A stretch of 19,543 nt of DNA, from the NCBI RefSeq assembly GCF_910587525.1, contig NZ_CAJULS010000031.1, forward strand, positions 1 to 19,543. The letters run 5' to 3'. Of this stretch, positions 8,094 to 15,811 are shown piece after piece. Under the pieces are notes generated by a model. The model did not search any database. It had not been told where the DNA came from and saw nothing but the letters and a program-made list of their open reading frames with translations. How positions within the stretch are numbered: the first letter of the stretch is position 1; each line of letters opens with the position of its first letter. The DNA is from an uncultured Oscillibacter sp. (GTDB lineage: Bacteria > Bacillota > Clostridia > Oscillospirales > Oscillospiraceae). Position numbers and translations under genes: made by a program.

Positions 8094-8130
8094 TTCCCGC
8101 AGCTCTATCGCATAACCCAACCTCCAAAGC

Positions 8131-8160
8131 AAAACCCCCGGGCTTTCGCCCGGGGGTTTT
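8131..8160 (+). terminator. Strong intrinsic terminator after the SLH gene
   Basis: A perfect 13-bp stem, AAAACCCCCGGGC (8131-8143) / GCCCGGGGGTTTT (8148-8160), has a TTTC loop. The A-run and T-run are symmetric, so it can also serve the converging minus-strand remnant at 8171. Confidence 0.93.
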
Positions 8161-8170
8161 CCCCATTTCC

Positions 8171-8707
8171 TCACGGCTGTAAAATCGCAGAGGCCTTGTA
8201 CGTATACTTCCGGAGGTGTTGCGTGTGGGTGAAGGTGAGGGAATTCCCGTTGAATGAATACGGAATATCTATGTTCTGTATCGTGTTCTTGACCTCCCCG
8301 ATCCCCCAGCTGCTGCCGTACGTCACAAACAGGTACTGCTCGGGCCCGCTGACGATCACCACCAGGGGTCTGGCGGGAAAGGTAACGGTGGTGCTGGGCT
8401 GACGTGTATCTCCGTTGCCCTGATAGCTGGTGGTGCAGAGACAGCGTTTGAGAAGAGCCGCCAGGGCGGCGTCCCCGGCCTCCCGGGCCTCTGCCTCGTT
8501 GAGGGCGGCGTCAATCTTCGCATTGCCGGCATTGAAGACCACCCGCTGAATGCGGTCCTCTCCGTCCCACTTGGGAGAGCTGGCAGTTTTCGGCCTGCGT
8601 TCGGTCCGGTGGATCTGGAGGCAGCCGGACAATGCCGGTCCCCGCCGTGGCAGGGGGGGCGGCATCGGTCCCCGTTTCCGCTCAAAATATCCGGAAAGCG
8701 GTGACAA
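8171..8707 (-). pseudogene. Remnant of a phage tail/receptor-binding-type protein
   Basis: The minus-strand frame is open from 8707 (a TTG) to a stop at 8171. Only the part from about 8578 downwards reads like a protein: SPKWDGEDRIQRVVFNAGNA, then an Ala/Glu-rich helix, then a C-terminal beta domain with SYQGNGDTRQ, PLVVIVSGPEQYLFVTYGSS and a YKASAILQP end. This layout (short helix, then a TYxGxG beta domain with a PxxVxV strand) is what I know from the C-terminal ends of tail-fibre-like proteins in clostridial prophages. The first ~40 residues are Arg/Pro-rich and look non-coding, and no good ribosome binding site precedes any start. I infer a 5'-truncated prophage remnant. A short free-standing gene starting at an internal codon is the alternative. 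Confidence 0.5.
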
Positions 8708-8758
8708 AATGAAGCTGATTTTATCCCCATATTTTCGAGGTTTGCCTTTTCAAACAGA

Positions 8759-8787
8759 TTGACATTAGAAGAGCCTTCCGGTATAAT
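8759..8787 (+). promoter_or_regulatory. Consensus sigma-A promoter of the HD-Hsp90 ATPase gene
   Basis: TTGACA (8759-8764), a spacer of exactly 17 bases and TATAAT (8782-8787) match both consensus hexamers perfectly. The start codon at 8841 lies about 47 bases after the predicted transcription start. This implies strong constitutive transcription unless a repressor acts. Confidence 0.9.
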
Positions 8788-8840
8788 ATTCGTGATTTAT
8801 TATGTCCATCAAAATTTTAAGACGAGTGAAGTGATCTTGT

Positions 8841-11800
8841 ATGACGGAATCCATGGGCCAGTACGGCCATATTCACATGCCCTTCACCATCGAGCGGCAG
8901 TTAATGGCATACAAGAACCACCCCGAGCACGATATCCAGCACGAGGTCTTGTGGACCACATGGTGTCACAACAAGCGGATGTTGGAGCAGCTCCTGCGCT
9001 GGACGCTGGTTTCTTTCCCCATGTACAGCCGCCATGACGAGAGCCACTCCACCTCCGTGCTGCGCAATATGGAGCGCATTTTGGGCGAAGAGCGCATTAA
9101 ACGCCTCAGCGCGACTGATGCGTTCGCCTTACTGCATGTGGCGTACGAGCACGACATTGGGATGTGCATTACGGACGCGGACCGGGAGAAGATTGTCTCC
9201 TCTCCGGAGTTCCTGGAGATGCTGGAGCGCGTTTCCCAGGGGTCGGATCAGATGCTGGCCGCCTATGTCCAGCTGATCAAGGGCTGCTGTCCCGAGGAGG
9301 TCCAGCCGGACCGGCTCCTCACCGAGCAGGAGACATACCACCGCACGCTGCGGAAGAATTTGAAAATCTACCACGCAATGACCGAGCTTTTGACCATGTA
9401 CCAACGGGCCGAGCATGGGCAGATCGCCCAGCGCCGGCTCCAGGAGACGCTGACCTCCCCGAAATCCCGCCTCAGTGAGCAGTTCTGCGTGTCGGATATC
9501 TCCAACCGGATCTTCTACTGGATCGCCGAGTGTGCGGCGCTGCACACGGTGTGGGAGTTCGACGAGATTTTGAAGCTCCCCTTTGAGGACGACGGCGCAG
9601 CGTCGGACAAGCTGCATCCCCGGTTCGTGGCGGTCATGCTGCAGCTTGGGGACGCGCTGGACATGGACTGCGGCCGTTTCCCCTTTTTGATGGAGGAGTT
9701 CTCCGGACAGCTCAGCGCCGAGACAAAAAAGCACCTGAAAAAGCACGAGTCCATCCGGATGCTGTGCATCAGCGACCGCAAGATCGAGGTGCGGGCGAAC
9801 TGTGAGGACCACGGCGTCTCCCGGCTGATCCAGGCGGAGTGCCGGGGGATCGACCAGATCCTGCGCAACGCCAGCTACCACTGGAGCGAGATTGCCCCGG
9901 AGGACCTGCCTGGGATGCTTCCCTCCTTTGAGCTCAGCGAGATGACGGTCCAGGGGGCGAGGATTCCCCCGCAGCTCATCAACGCCAGCTTCCGCATCTC
10001 CCAAAAAAAGGCGTTCTCCCTGCTGGAGGGCTCCAACATCTACATGCACAAGCTGGTGTTCCTCAGAGAGATCCTCCAGAACGCCTTCGATGCCACAAAA
10101 CTGCAGTATTGGAAGGATTATCTTGGCCTGCTGTCCCCGCGGGACAACGGGTCGTTCGGTGCTGTCCGGACGTCTGGACGCGGAGGCAGCGAGGTGCTCT
10201 TCGATGCCGCCAAGCGGCTCCCCCTGGAGCATTACCCGGTGGTGGTGAAGCTGACTGTCTGCTCCGCCACGGGTGAAAACGCATATGACCCTCCGGCCAC
10301 GGCGGCGAAGGCCGCCGACATTATGGACAACTTTGCGCGCTCCCCCTACCACAATTTCGGTGTGCGGGTGGAGGTGCAGGACTGCGGCATCGGCATCGGA
10401 GAGAGCGACCTCTCCTTTATCGCCAACCTGGGAACGGAATCCAAGGATAGGCAGAACCTCAAAGCCCACATGCCAGATGTGCTCTACCCTACAGGCTCCT
10501 TCGGCATTGGTCTGCAGTCTATTTTCCTGGCGGCGGACCATTTCCATATGAGAACCAGAACCAAGACCGGAGAGGCATACGATATCCGTTTTTCCTCCAT
10601 GACCGGCAGCGAGGACGGCATTATCAACACCACCAGCCTGTCTAATGCCGCTACCCTCCCCTTCGGTACCAAGGTCACCATTGACGTGTCCAGCAAGCAG
10701 AAAAACACCGACCCGTCCATCTTCCCGGGGTCCCAGGTCTCCTACGACCCCTTTGTTGCCACTGAGGCGGAGAAAGAGCTCCACGAGGCAGAGGAACTCC
10801 TGGTACAGATGGTGATGTTTCTCAACGATATCTTGGGAGAGCGCCTGTTCCCGCTGCGGGTGGAGGTGGAAAATCTGTTTTCCGACCAGGTGCATCCCTG
10901 GTTGGGCAAAATGCTGGCGGATTCCCGCAGCCTGCGGTTTGAACTGACCTACGCGCTGAGGGGAAGCGGCGGCCAGAAGGAGATCCGTTCCCCTGCCCAT
11001 CAGGGCTCCGCCCTCTCCTGGGCCCTGCTGCCGGACACCGAAAAGAAGGAGAACTGCATCTGCAACCGGCCAGACAGCGGGGACCGCTATTGTCTCGACC
11101 TGGACGAGGGCAAGCTCCACGTCTGGTGCGACGACGTGGGCGCCTTCGCCACCTTCAGCGCCGCCCGGTTCTGCGAAATTATGGAGGGGCGGGAGGGCGG
11201 TTCCCCCCAGCGGAGCATCCCGCTCTACTACAAGGGCATCAAGATGTCCGATTCAATTCCGTTTACAAACAATCTGGACCTGTTGGACTTTGTCGATCTC
11301 AAGAACAAACGCACCGCCGACATTCTCCAGCTCAACCGTCACTACCTCACCGAGGAGGGAAAGACGTTTTTCTCGCAGACGGTGGGCGCGGCTGTGATGA
11401 AAACGGTCCGGCGGGTGTTCCTCCATATGGCGAGCGACCCCTATGAGGCCTCGGCGGAGACCGGGGCGGAAAAGCCCGCTCCGATTGATCAGATCCATCG
11501 GACGATGAAGGATTCTATCAACGCACTCTGCGATCTGAACACACCTTTGTCCCAGGAGGAAAGTCTCCAGATCGGCAGGCGGATGACCTCTATGATCCTG
11601 CTGCTGTTCCTGGCAAAAATGCTGCTTCATACGGACTTGGTGGTGAATTTTCAGACCTGCGGGGCCGGAACAATCCGGCCCATGCGGGAATGTCCCTGGG
11701 ACAGGGCTCTGAGGGATATGGATTCTGATTTGGCCGAGTCCCTGTGGGAAAAAGACGATAGGCCAATTATCCGTTTACAGAGAATGCAGGCTTTCCAGAA

Positions 11801-13250
11801 AGCATGTCCGTTTTTTTGGGTCCTGATTGACATTTGGGGAGACAACGGTCTGAACGACAGCGGCAATATGACCACTTTGGCCGAGCTCTTCTCCTCCAAC
11901 CACCGGTATGCTGTTTTTTCGCTTCGTGAGGGCCCGTCCAGTCAGGACGACACAAAATACCGGATTCTTCAATTCCGCACCGAGCCTGATAAATTTGAGG
12001 AGGAGGTGCAGAAGGCCGCCAACTCCGCCAAGCCGGTGTCCACATCGTCGTACCGCGCAAACAACTGGGATGAAGCTATTCTGCGTTATCAGGAAAATCT
12101 GGCCCGCTGGCTTGTTCAAAATATTCCCACCGCCCAATTCTACACACAGCACTACACTCCCGACAGCGGCCGGTCCTCCTACCAGAGCTACCTGTATGAA
12201 CTCCATGTCCTTGAGGTTGCCTCCGTCCGCTGGATTGAGACCAATGCCCTGACCCAGTACCGCCTGCTGGAGTGCATGCGGGATCAAAGCGCCAATCAGA
12301 ACAGCGCCCGCTTTGCCACGGCCGTCTGGAGCGAGACACTGCACTGCCTGGCCATATCCCAGGAGGCGGTGAGCTCCATGTGCACCGTCTACCCGGAGCC
12401 CATCCCGGCCTACTCTATTCCAAAAGTGCTGATTCCCCTTGACGCCGGACGTCTAAAAGATCTTATGGAGGAACGGCCGGAAAATATTTTGGACAAGCTG
12501 GGGGAGGACATGTCCTTCTATGACGGAAAGGACTCCGGCGCGGAGTCAGATGCCTCGGCCTCCCACGATGGAAAGGACTCCGGCACGAAGTCAGATGCTT
12601 CGCCCCAGCGCTTCAGCGCCGAAAGCTTCCTGGATAAATTTCAGGAATATGAACGGGTCCGCAAGCAATTCATCACAAATCTTCCCATGCCGCACCGTTT
12701 GGCCTTGGATGATTGGCAACACAACATGCGGAGCATCCCGTGCAAAGAGACGCCCCGAGAGCTGCTGAAACACTTCTTAAGATCGAAATTGGATTTAAAT
12801 CCGAAGTGTTTTTCCGATCTGTCCCGGATGGATATCCAGACATTCCAGAGATGTCTGGCTCAAATATACTTCACCGTCAGCGCGTCCGAGGAGACGCTCG
12901 CCAAGGCTGCTAAGGAGGCGTCTTTCGAGTTGCAGCGCCTGTTGGAGCAGACGACCATTTTCTCCCAGAGCAAAAATGTGGAGACGCTCGTCCAGGCGTT
13001 TTACTATGACAGGGGCCGGCTGGAACAGGTGATCTGCGAACTCTTTATTGATGATTGCCAGCAGAAGATCAAGCCGTGGAGGAAGCTCCCTGAGACCCTC
13101 CGGCTGGCCGACTATGTGGCAGAGCACAGTACCAACCGCATCTCGAGGGAAACTGCTTTGGCATTGAACGAGGCTTTTTACCGAAACATTGTGGAAATTG
13201 TGGCTGCGCACCGTTCTGCGGATTTTTTGGCGCGCGCTTGTAAAACATAA
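8841..13250 (+). CDS. HD-domain / GHKL (Hsp90-type) ATPase fusion protein (1469 aa)
   Basis: Residues ~60-280 carry an HD phosphohydrolase-like metal site: His69 (DESHSTS), His104-Asp105 (AYEHDIGM) and Asp271 (LQLGDALDMD). Residues ~400-700 carry the GHKL ATPase fold: N-box REILQNAFDATK (Glu410, Asn414), G1 box DCGIGIGE (Asp514) and G2 box TGSFGIGLQS (551-560). The remaining ~750 residues have no named motif and include a 15-residue tandem repeat in an acidic linker. The start is ATG 8841 with only a weak upstream GAGTGA; ATG 8853 is possible. HD domains joined to Hsp90-like ATPases have been reported from bacterial conflict systems, and single-gene Hsp90-like defence proteins (Tiamat type) exist; both links are from memory. 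Together with the metalloprotease at 13370 and the restriction-modification operon beyond, a defence role is a good inference. The substrate is unknown. Confidence 0.88.
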   Translation: MTESMGQYGHIHMPFTIERQLMAYKNHPEHDIQHEVLWTTWCHNKRMLEQLLRWTLVSFPMYSRHDESHSTSVLRNMERILGEERIKRLSATDAFALLHVAYEHDIGMCITDADREKIVSSPEFLEMLERVSQGSDQMLAAYVQLIKGCCPEEVQPDRLLTEQETYHRTLRKNLKIYHAMTELLTMYQRAEHGQIAQRRLQETLTSPKSRLSEQFCVSDISNRIFYWIAECAALHTVWEFDEILKLPFEDDGAASDKLHPRFVAVMLQLGDALDMDCGRFPFLMEEFSGQLSAETKKHLKKHESIRMLCISDRKIEVRANCEDHGVSRLIQAECRGIDQILRNASYHWSEIAPEDLPGMLPSFELSEMTVQGARIPPQLINASFRISQKKAFSLLEGSNIYMHKLVFLREILQNAFDATKLQYWKDYLGLLSPRDNGSFGAVRTSGRGGSEVLFDAAKRLPLEHYPVVVKLTVCSATGENAYDPPATAAKAADIMDNFARSPYHNFGVRVEVQDCGIGIGESDLSFIANLGTESKDRQNLKAHMPDVLYPTGSFGIGLQSIFLAADHFHMRTRTKTGEAYDIRFSSMTGSEDGIINTTSLSNAATLPFGTKVTIDVSSKQKNTDPSIFPGSQVSYDPFVATEAEKELHEAEELLVQMVMFLNDILGERLFPLRVEVENLFSDQVHPWLGKMLADSRSLRFELTYALRGSGGQKEIRSPAHQGSALSWALLPDTEKKENCICNRPDSGDRYCLDLDEGKLHVWCDDVGAFATFSAARFCEIMEGREGGSPQRSIPLYYKGIKMSDSIPFTNNLDLLDFVDLKNKRTADILQLNRHYLTEEGKTFFSQTVGAAVMKTVRRVFLHMASDPYEASAETGAEKPAPIDQIHRTMKDSINALCDLNTPLSQEESLQIGRRMTSMILLLFLAKMLLHTDLVVNFQTCGAGTIRPMRECPWDRALRDMDSDLAESLWEKDDRPIIRLQRMQAFQKACPFFWVLIDIWGDNGLNDSGNMTTLAELFSSNHRYAVFSLREGPSSQDDTKYRILQFRTEPDKFEEEVQKAANSAKPVSTSSYRANNWDEAILRYQENLARWLVQNIPTAQFYTQHYTPDSGRSSYQSYLYELHVLEVASVRWIETNALTQYRLLECMRDQSANQNSARFATAVWSETLHCLAISQEAVSSMCTVYPEPIPAYSIPKVLIPLDAGRLKDLMEERPENILDKLGEDMSFYDGKDSGAESDASASHDGKDSGTKSDASPQRFSAESFLDKFQEYERVRKQFITNLPMPHRLALDDWQHNMRSIPCKETPRELLKHFLRSKLDLNPKCFSDLSRMDIQTFQRCLAQIYFTVSASEETLAKAAKEASFELQRLLEQTTIFSQSKNVETLVQAFYYDRGRLEQVICELFIDDCQQKIKPWRKLPETLRLADYVAEHSTNRISRETALALNEAFYRNIVEIVAAHRSADFLARACKT
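12522..12602 (+). repeat. In-frame 45-bp tandem repeat in the ATPase gene
   Basis: A 36-base unit at 12522-12557 recurs at 12567-12602 with a few changes. It encodes DGKDSGAESDAS, spacer ASH, then DGKDSGTKSDAS. The period is 45 bp (15 residues), so copy-number change would keep the frame. It makes a flexible charged linker. Confidence 0.85.
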
Positions 13251-13334
13251 TGAACAGACCGAACGAATATGATAGGTATCGGAATCACCTTTCGGGCTCA
13301 GAGCACATAGGCTGATTCAAATACCCAACAGCCG

Positions 13335-13349
13335 GCACCGCGGCGGTGC
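13335..13349. promoter_or_regulatory. 15-bp palindrome before the metalloprotease gene
   Basis: GCACCGC-G-GCGGTGC is a perfect palindrome ending four bases before the AGGAGG of the ImmA/IrrE gene. It could be an operator or an RNA hairpin that shields the ribosome binding site. Confidence 0.4.
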
Positions 13350-13369
13350 AAGCAGGAGGAATACAGTTT

Positions 13370-14191
13370 ATGAGTGATCACCAGCATAGCGGAGGAACCC
13401 CCGCCAGCTTTTCCAATCCTTTTTCCGCATTTGAAGAGGTCTCCGCCCTTTATCTCATCCTCTGTGCAGGAGCACGGGAGCTCCGCACCCGTTGCCAGGA
13501 GCATGAGGAGGAATACAACGGCGCACTGCCCGTGCCAGTTCGTAAGATCGCGGAGTTGGAGAATCTCAAGATCCGGGAGCGTAACCTCAGCATTCTGGAT
13601 GTAACGGCCAATTCCGCAGCGTCCATTGGCATGCTGATGGGCAAGCTGGACTATGACCTGCCCGACGGGCCCACCATCCACCTGGAGGAGGGCATCTCTT
13701 CTTCCCGCAAAAATTACGTCATCGCCCACGAGCTGGGACACCACTGGATGAAAAAAATACTTGGGGAGCCCCTGGGGCCGGAGCACTGCTCCGATACGCG
13801 CCTCTCTGTGCGTTATATCGAGATGCTCTCGGACGCGTTCTCCGCCTTTTTGCTCCTGCCCATCAAGGCGCTTTTTCAGGAGGAGAAACAGTATATTGAG
13901 TCCCATCCCCAGCGGCCCGTCAATCTCGAGGAAATGCTGGCCAAGGTCGCCCAGACCGCGGACGTTCCGTATTACTATGTCCTCACTGGGTATGAGTATA
14001 TCAAGGCCGTGATTTGCTGCGCACGTGCATCGGCCCCAAAAGAACGCTTTGAGGAACGGCTGGAGAACTATCTGAACGGGCCCTTTTCGTCTCTGCGGAG
14101 TCAGGTGGATGAGGTCCGCCGGGAGATCCGGGAGATTGATCCCATCTTCTTCGCCCAGACGGAGGGCGCCGAAGAGGAGGCCAATGGGTAA
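13370..14191 (+). CDS. ImmA/IrrE-family zinc metalloprotease
   Basis: I choose ATG 13370 (273 aa), ten bases after AGGAGG (13354-13359), over an in-frame ATG at 13346 that would place this site inside the gene. The central domain holds the zinc-protease motif HELGH (His120, Glu121, His124) within NYVIAHELGHHW. About 27 residues later, EMLSDAFSAFLLLP matches the family's E-x-x-A-N-x-F-A pattern that ends in LLxP, so Glu151 is the likely third ligand. Family members (ImmA of ICEBs1, IrrE of Deinococcus) cut or inactivate HTH repressors in stress or phage responses. The N-terminal ~100 residues and the helical C-terminus are not recognised. It follows the HD-Hsp90 ATPase by 119 bases with no clear promoter or terminator between, so the two probably act together. 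No repressor partner lies directly beside it. Confidence 0.9.
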   Translation: MSDHQHSGGTPASFSNPFSAFEEVSALYLILCAGARELRTRCQEHEEEYNGALPVPVRKIAELENLKIRERNLSILDVTANSAASIGMLMGKLDYDLPDGPTIHLEEGISSSRKNYVIAHELGHHWMKKILGEPLGPEHCSDTRLSVRYIEMLSDAFSAFLLLPIKALFQEEKQYIESHPQRPVNLEEMLAKVAQTADVPYYYVLTGYEYIKAVICCARASAPKERFEERLENYLNGPFSSLRSQVDEVRREIREIDPIFFAQTEGAEEEANG

Positions 14192-14692
14192 GGCACCCCG
14201 ATTCCGCACTGGTTTTCGCAAAAATTCCAAGTCTCCTTTGACGCGTCGCAAAAACCTGATACAGTGACAAAACGGCAAAGGCTGAAAATCAGACAAAATT
14301 TAGAGATATAATTACTCAAATAGCAAACAGGGCTTGATGTCTGCAAATCGCAGACATCAAGCCCTGTTAGTAAAACCAACTCCCACAAGCATTCTGGTTC
14401 TTTCCGAGGCTTGGAAGAAGCCGCCGGCAGGTGCGGCGTCTAATTTCCCGATGGGGCGGTCAATGGCATTGCATTGTTGGTATGGACGCGGGTCCAGTGT
14501 TCATTGAGAAAGCCGCAGCAGGTCAACGGTTCTGCGGACAGAAAAGACCCCAAATTTCTATTCCCACTCGCTCCTGTCAGGTTTGTTCTAAACAGTTTTG
14601 CTTATGGGATTTGGCTCTGATTATTTACGTTGTTTCCATTATCCACATGGTCTGGGCTATCTGATTTTTTGTTGCCATAGTGTTGCCGTAAT
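14192..14692. other. Gene-poor junction between the two defence modules
   Basis: This 500-base stretch has no gene I can support. It holds the perfect hairpin at 14326-14368. Before it lie an 8-bp palindrome GACGCGTC and two CGCAAAAA copies. After it comes mixed-composition sequence and, close to the end of the minus-strand operon, a short direct repeat TGTTGCC (14670-14676 and 14681-14687). Base composition drops sharply to AT-rich at about 14690. A 77-codon plus-strand frame at 14431 has no ribosome binding site or recognisable content. Confidence 0.6.
14326..14368. terminator. Perfect 19-bp hairpin, possible bidirectional terminator
   Basis: AACAGGGCTTGATGTCTGC (14326-14344) pairs fully with 14350-14368 around the loop AAATC. 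It lies between the end of the metalloprotease gene and the converging minus-strand operon. It lacks a proper T-run on either side (TTAG on the plus strand, TTTGCTATTT on the minus strand), so it may be a dispersed repeat or boundary element instead. Confidence 0.6.
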
Positions 14693-15796
14693 CTATTGGT
14701 TTGCCTCTACAGTAGGAAGACCGACTTTTAATATTTCTCCTGTAATTTCATGAATATGTATCAATTCCTCATTCACAGTTACAAAAGAATATTTGGCAGT
14801 CTGTCCCAATTCGCCCAATAGATTTATTGTTTCAGCTATAACCATTCCGAATTCATGTATATGAGAGCCATAAGGGGTATCACAATCAATTAAGAGGATA
14901 CTTCCCATTTCGCTTCCAGTATAATCAAAAGGTAAATCTTGTGCAAACACCTTGTAGAATTTGCATATTGTATTAGTTGTAGCCTTTTCTATGTTGATAA
15001 TATTTTCTTCATTTAAAACAAACAAATCGACTCCACATATTGCCCTATAGAATAGGCGGCACGACAACTCTAAAGACTTCTTTAATGCAAACATTAATAT
15101 AGAAAATGCAAACATTATATCGGTAATGTTGTTTAATTTAGAAACCAGTCTCAGCGAAAACTCCTTTAAGTCTTTTGTTTCATTTTCGTCAAGGCTTTGG
15201 TTAACTTCTTTCTCTACGGTTCCAACTAATACTCTCATAGATGAAATATCTATTTTTTCAAATAATTTTGTAAAATTTGAAGCAAGCAACATTTTGTATA
15301 CATCACCACTTTTAAATGCAATAACTGCAGGTAGCAGCTCCTCATCAGAAACAATTGGTTCAATCATTTCTGAAACATTCACCTCTCGATAAAGAAAATA
15401 TGGGTTCATGGATTCTGCTACAACATGAGCTTTTTCTTCAATGTCAGATAAGCATAATTCAACAAATCTAGTTAGCGTTCTATGACCTCTCTCAATTAAT
15501 AGTCGTTCTTCACTTGACAAGTGATTCACTGACAAGATTTTCGGAAGATCAATTTCACCTATACTATCATCAAGAAATAAGTATCCGTGAAACTCGGTAT
15601 TGCTATGCTGTGCTACATACGAAAAATCGCCATGAGCATTTTTCTTTATTGTGCCGGTTTCTTTTGATTCAACACTCACTGACAAATTGTAAATCACTGA
15701 TTTAACTTTTTGCGCAGTCTCATTTTTCTGTAGCTTTTTACAAAGTCTAAACACTTCTTGCCTAAAGCTAGTCGCCCCATTTTTTTCGCCGTCCAA
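14693..15796 (-). CDS. Unrecognised protein, last gene of the restriction-modification operon (367 aa)
   Basis: The start is a TTG at 15796, eight bases after AAGGAG on the minus strand; no better ATG is near. I do not recognise the family. The sequence is mixed alpha/beta, acidic, with no signal peptide. A hydrophobic stretch at the middle (NNITDIMFAFSILMFALKK) could be a buried helix or a single weak membrane segment. The C-terminal part (FVTVNEELIHIHEITGEILK) is beta-like. The N-terminus (FRQEVFRLCKKLQKNE) is helical. No nuclease, methylase, NTPase or HTH motif is visible. It starts 15 bases after the YaaC-like stop, has the same AT-rich composition, and is the last gene before the junction, so it probably travels with the restriction-modification genes. 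Function unknown; an accessory defence or regulatory role is only inferred from position. Confidence 0.8.
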   Translation of the reverse strand: MDGEKNGATSFRQEVFRLCKKLQKNETAQKVKSVIYNLSVSVESKETGTIKKNAHGDFSYVAQHSNTEFHGYLFLDDSIGEIDLPKILSVNHLSSEERLLIERGHRTLTRFVELCLSDIEEKAHVVAESMNPYFLYREVNVSEMIEPIVSDEELLPAVIAFKSGDVYKMLLASNFTKLFEKIDISSMRVLVGTVEKEVNQSLDENETKDLKEFSLRLVSKLNNITDIMFAFSILMFALKKSLELSCRLFYRAICGVDLFVLNEENIINIEKATTNTICKFYKVFAQDLPFDYTGSEMGSILLIDCDTPYGSHIHEFGMVIAETINLLGELGQTAKYSFVTVNEELIHIHEITGEILKVGLPTVEANQ

Positions 15797-15811
15797 AACA
15801 ATAACTCCTTT

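Noticed and set aside
3579..8174. A 1531-codon open frame antisense to the SLH gene
   Set aside because: It follows from the extreme codon bias of the sense gene, which avoids TTA, CTA and TCA. Its product is a Gly/Val/His-rich low-complexity sequence without recognisable domains, and the sense gene has a ribosome binding site, signal peptide and SLH repeats.
9129..11120. A 663-codon antisense frame inside the ATPase gene
   Set aside because: The sense strand carries clear HD and GHKL motifs; the antisense product is low-complexity and has no start context.
14550..14575. Possible tRNA 3'-end remnant (TTCTATTCCCACTCGCTCC) as an attachment site
   Set aside because: The T-loop consensus is not met and no second copy is found in the window.
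14431..14664. 77-codon plus-strand frame in the junction
   Set aside because: No ribosome binding site, no recognisable content, and mixed composition across a junction.
14670..14687. TGTTGCC direct repeat as a target-site duplication
   Set aside because: Seven bases, only 11 bases apart, with no insertion sequence between the copies.
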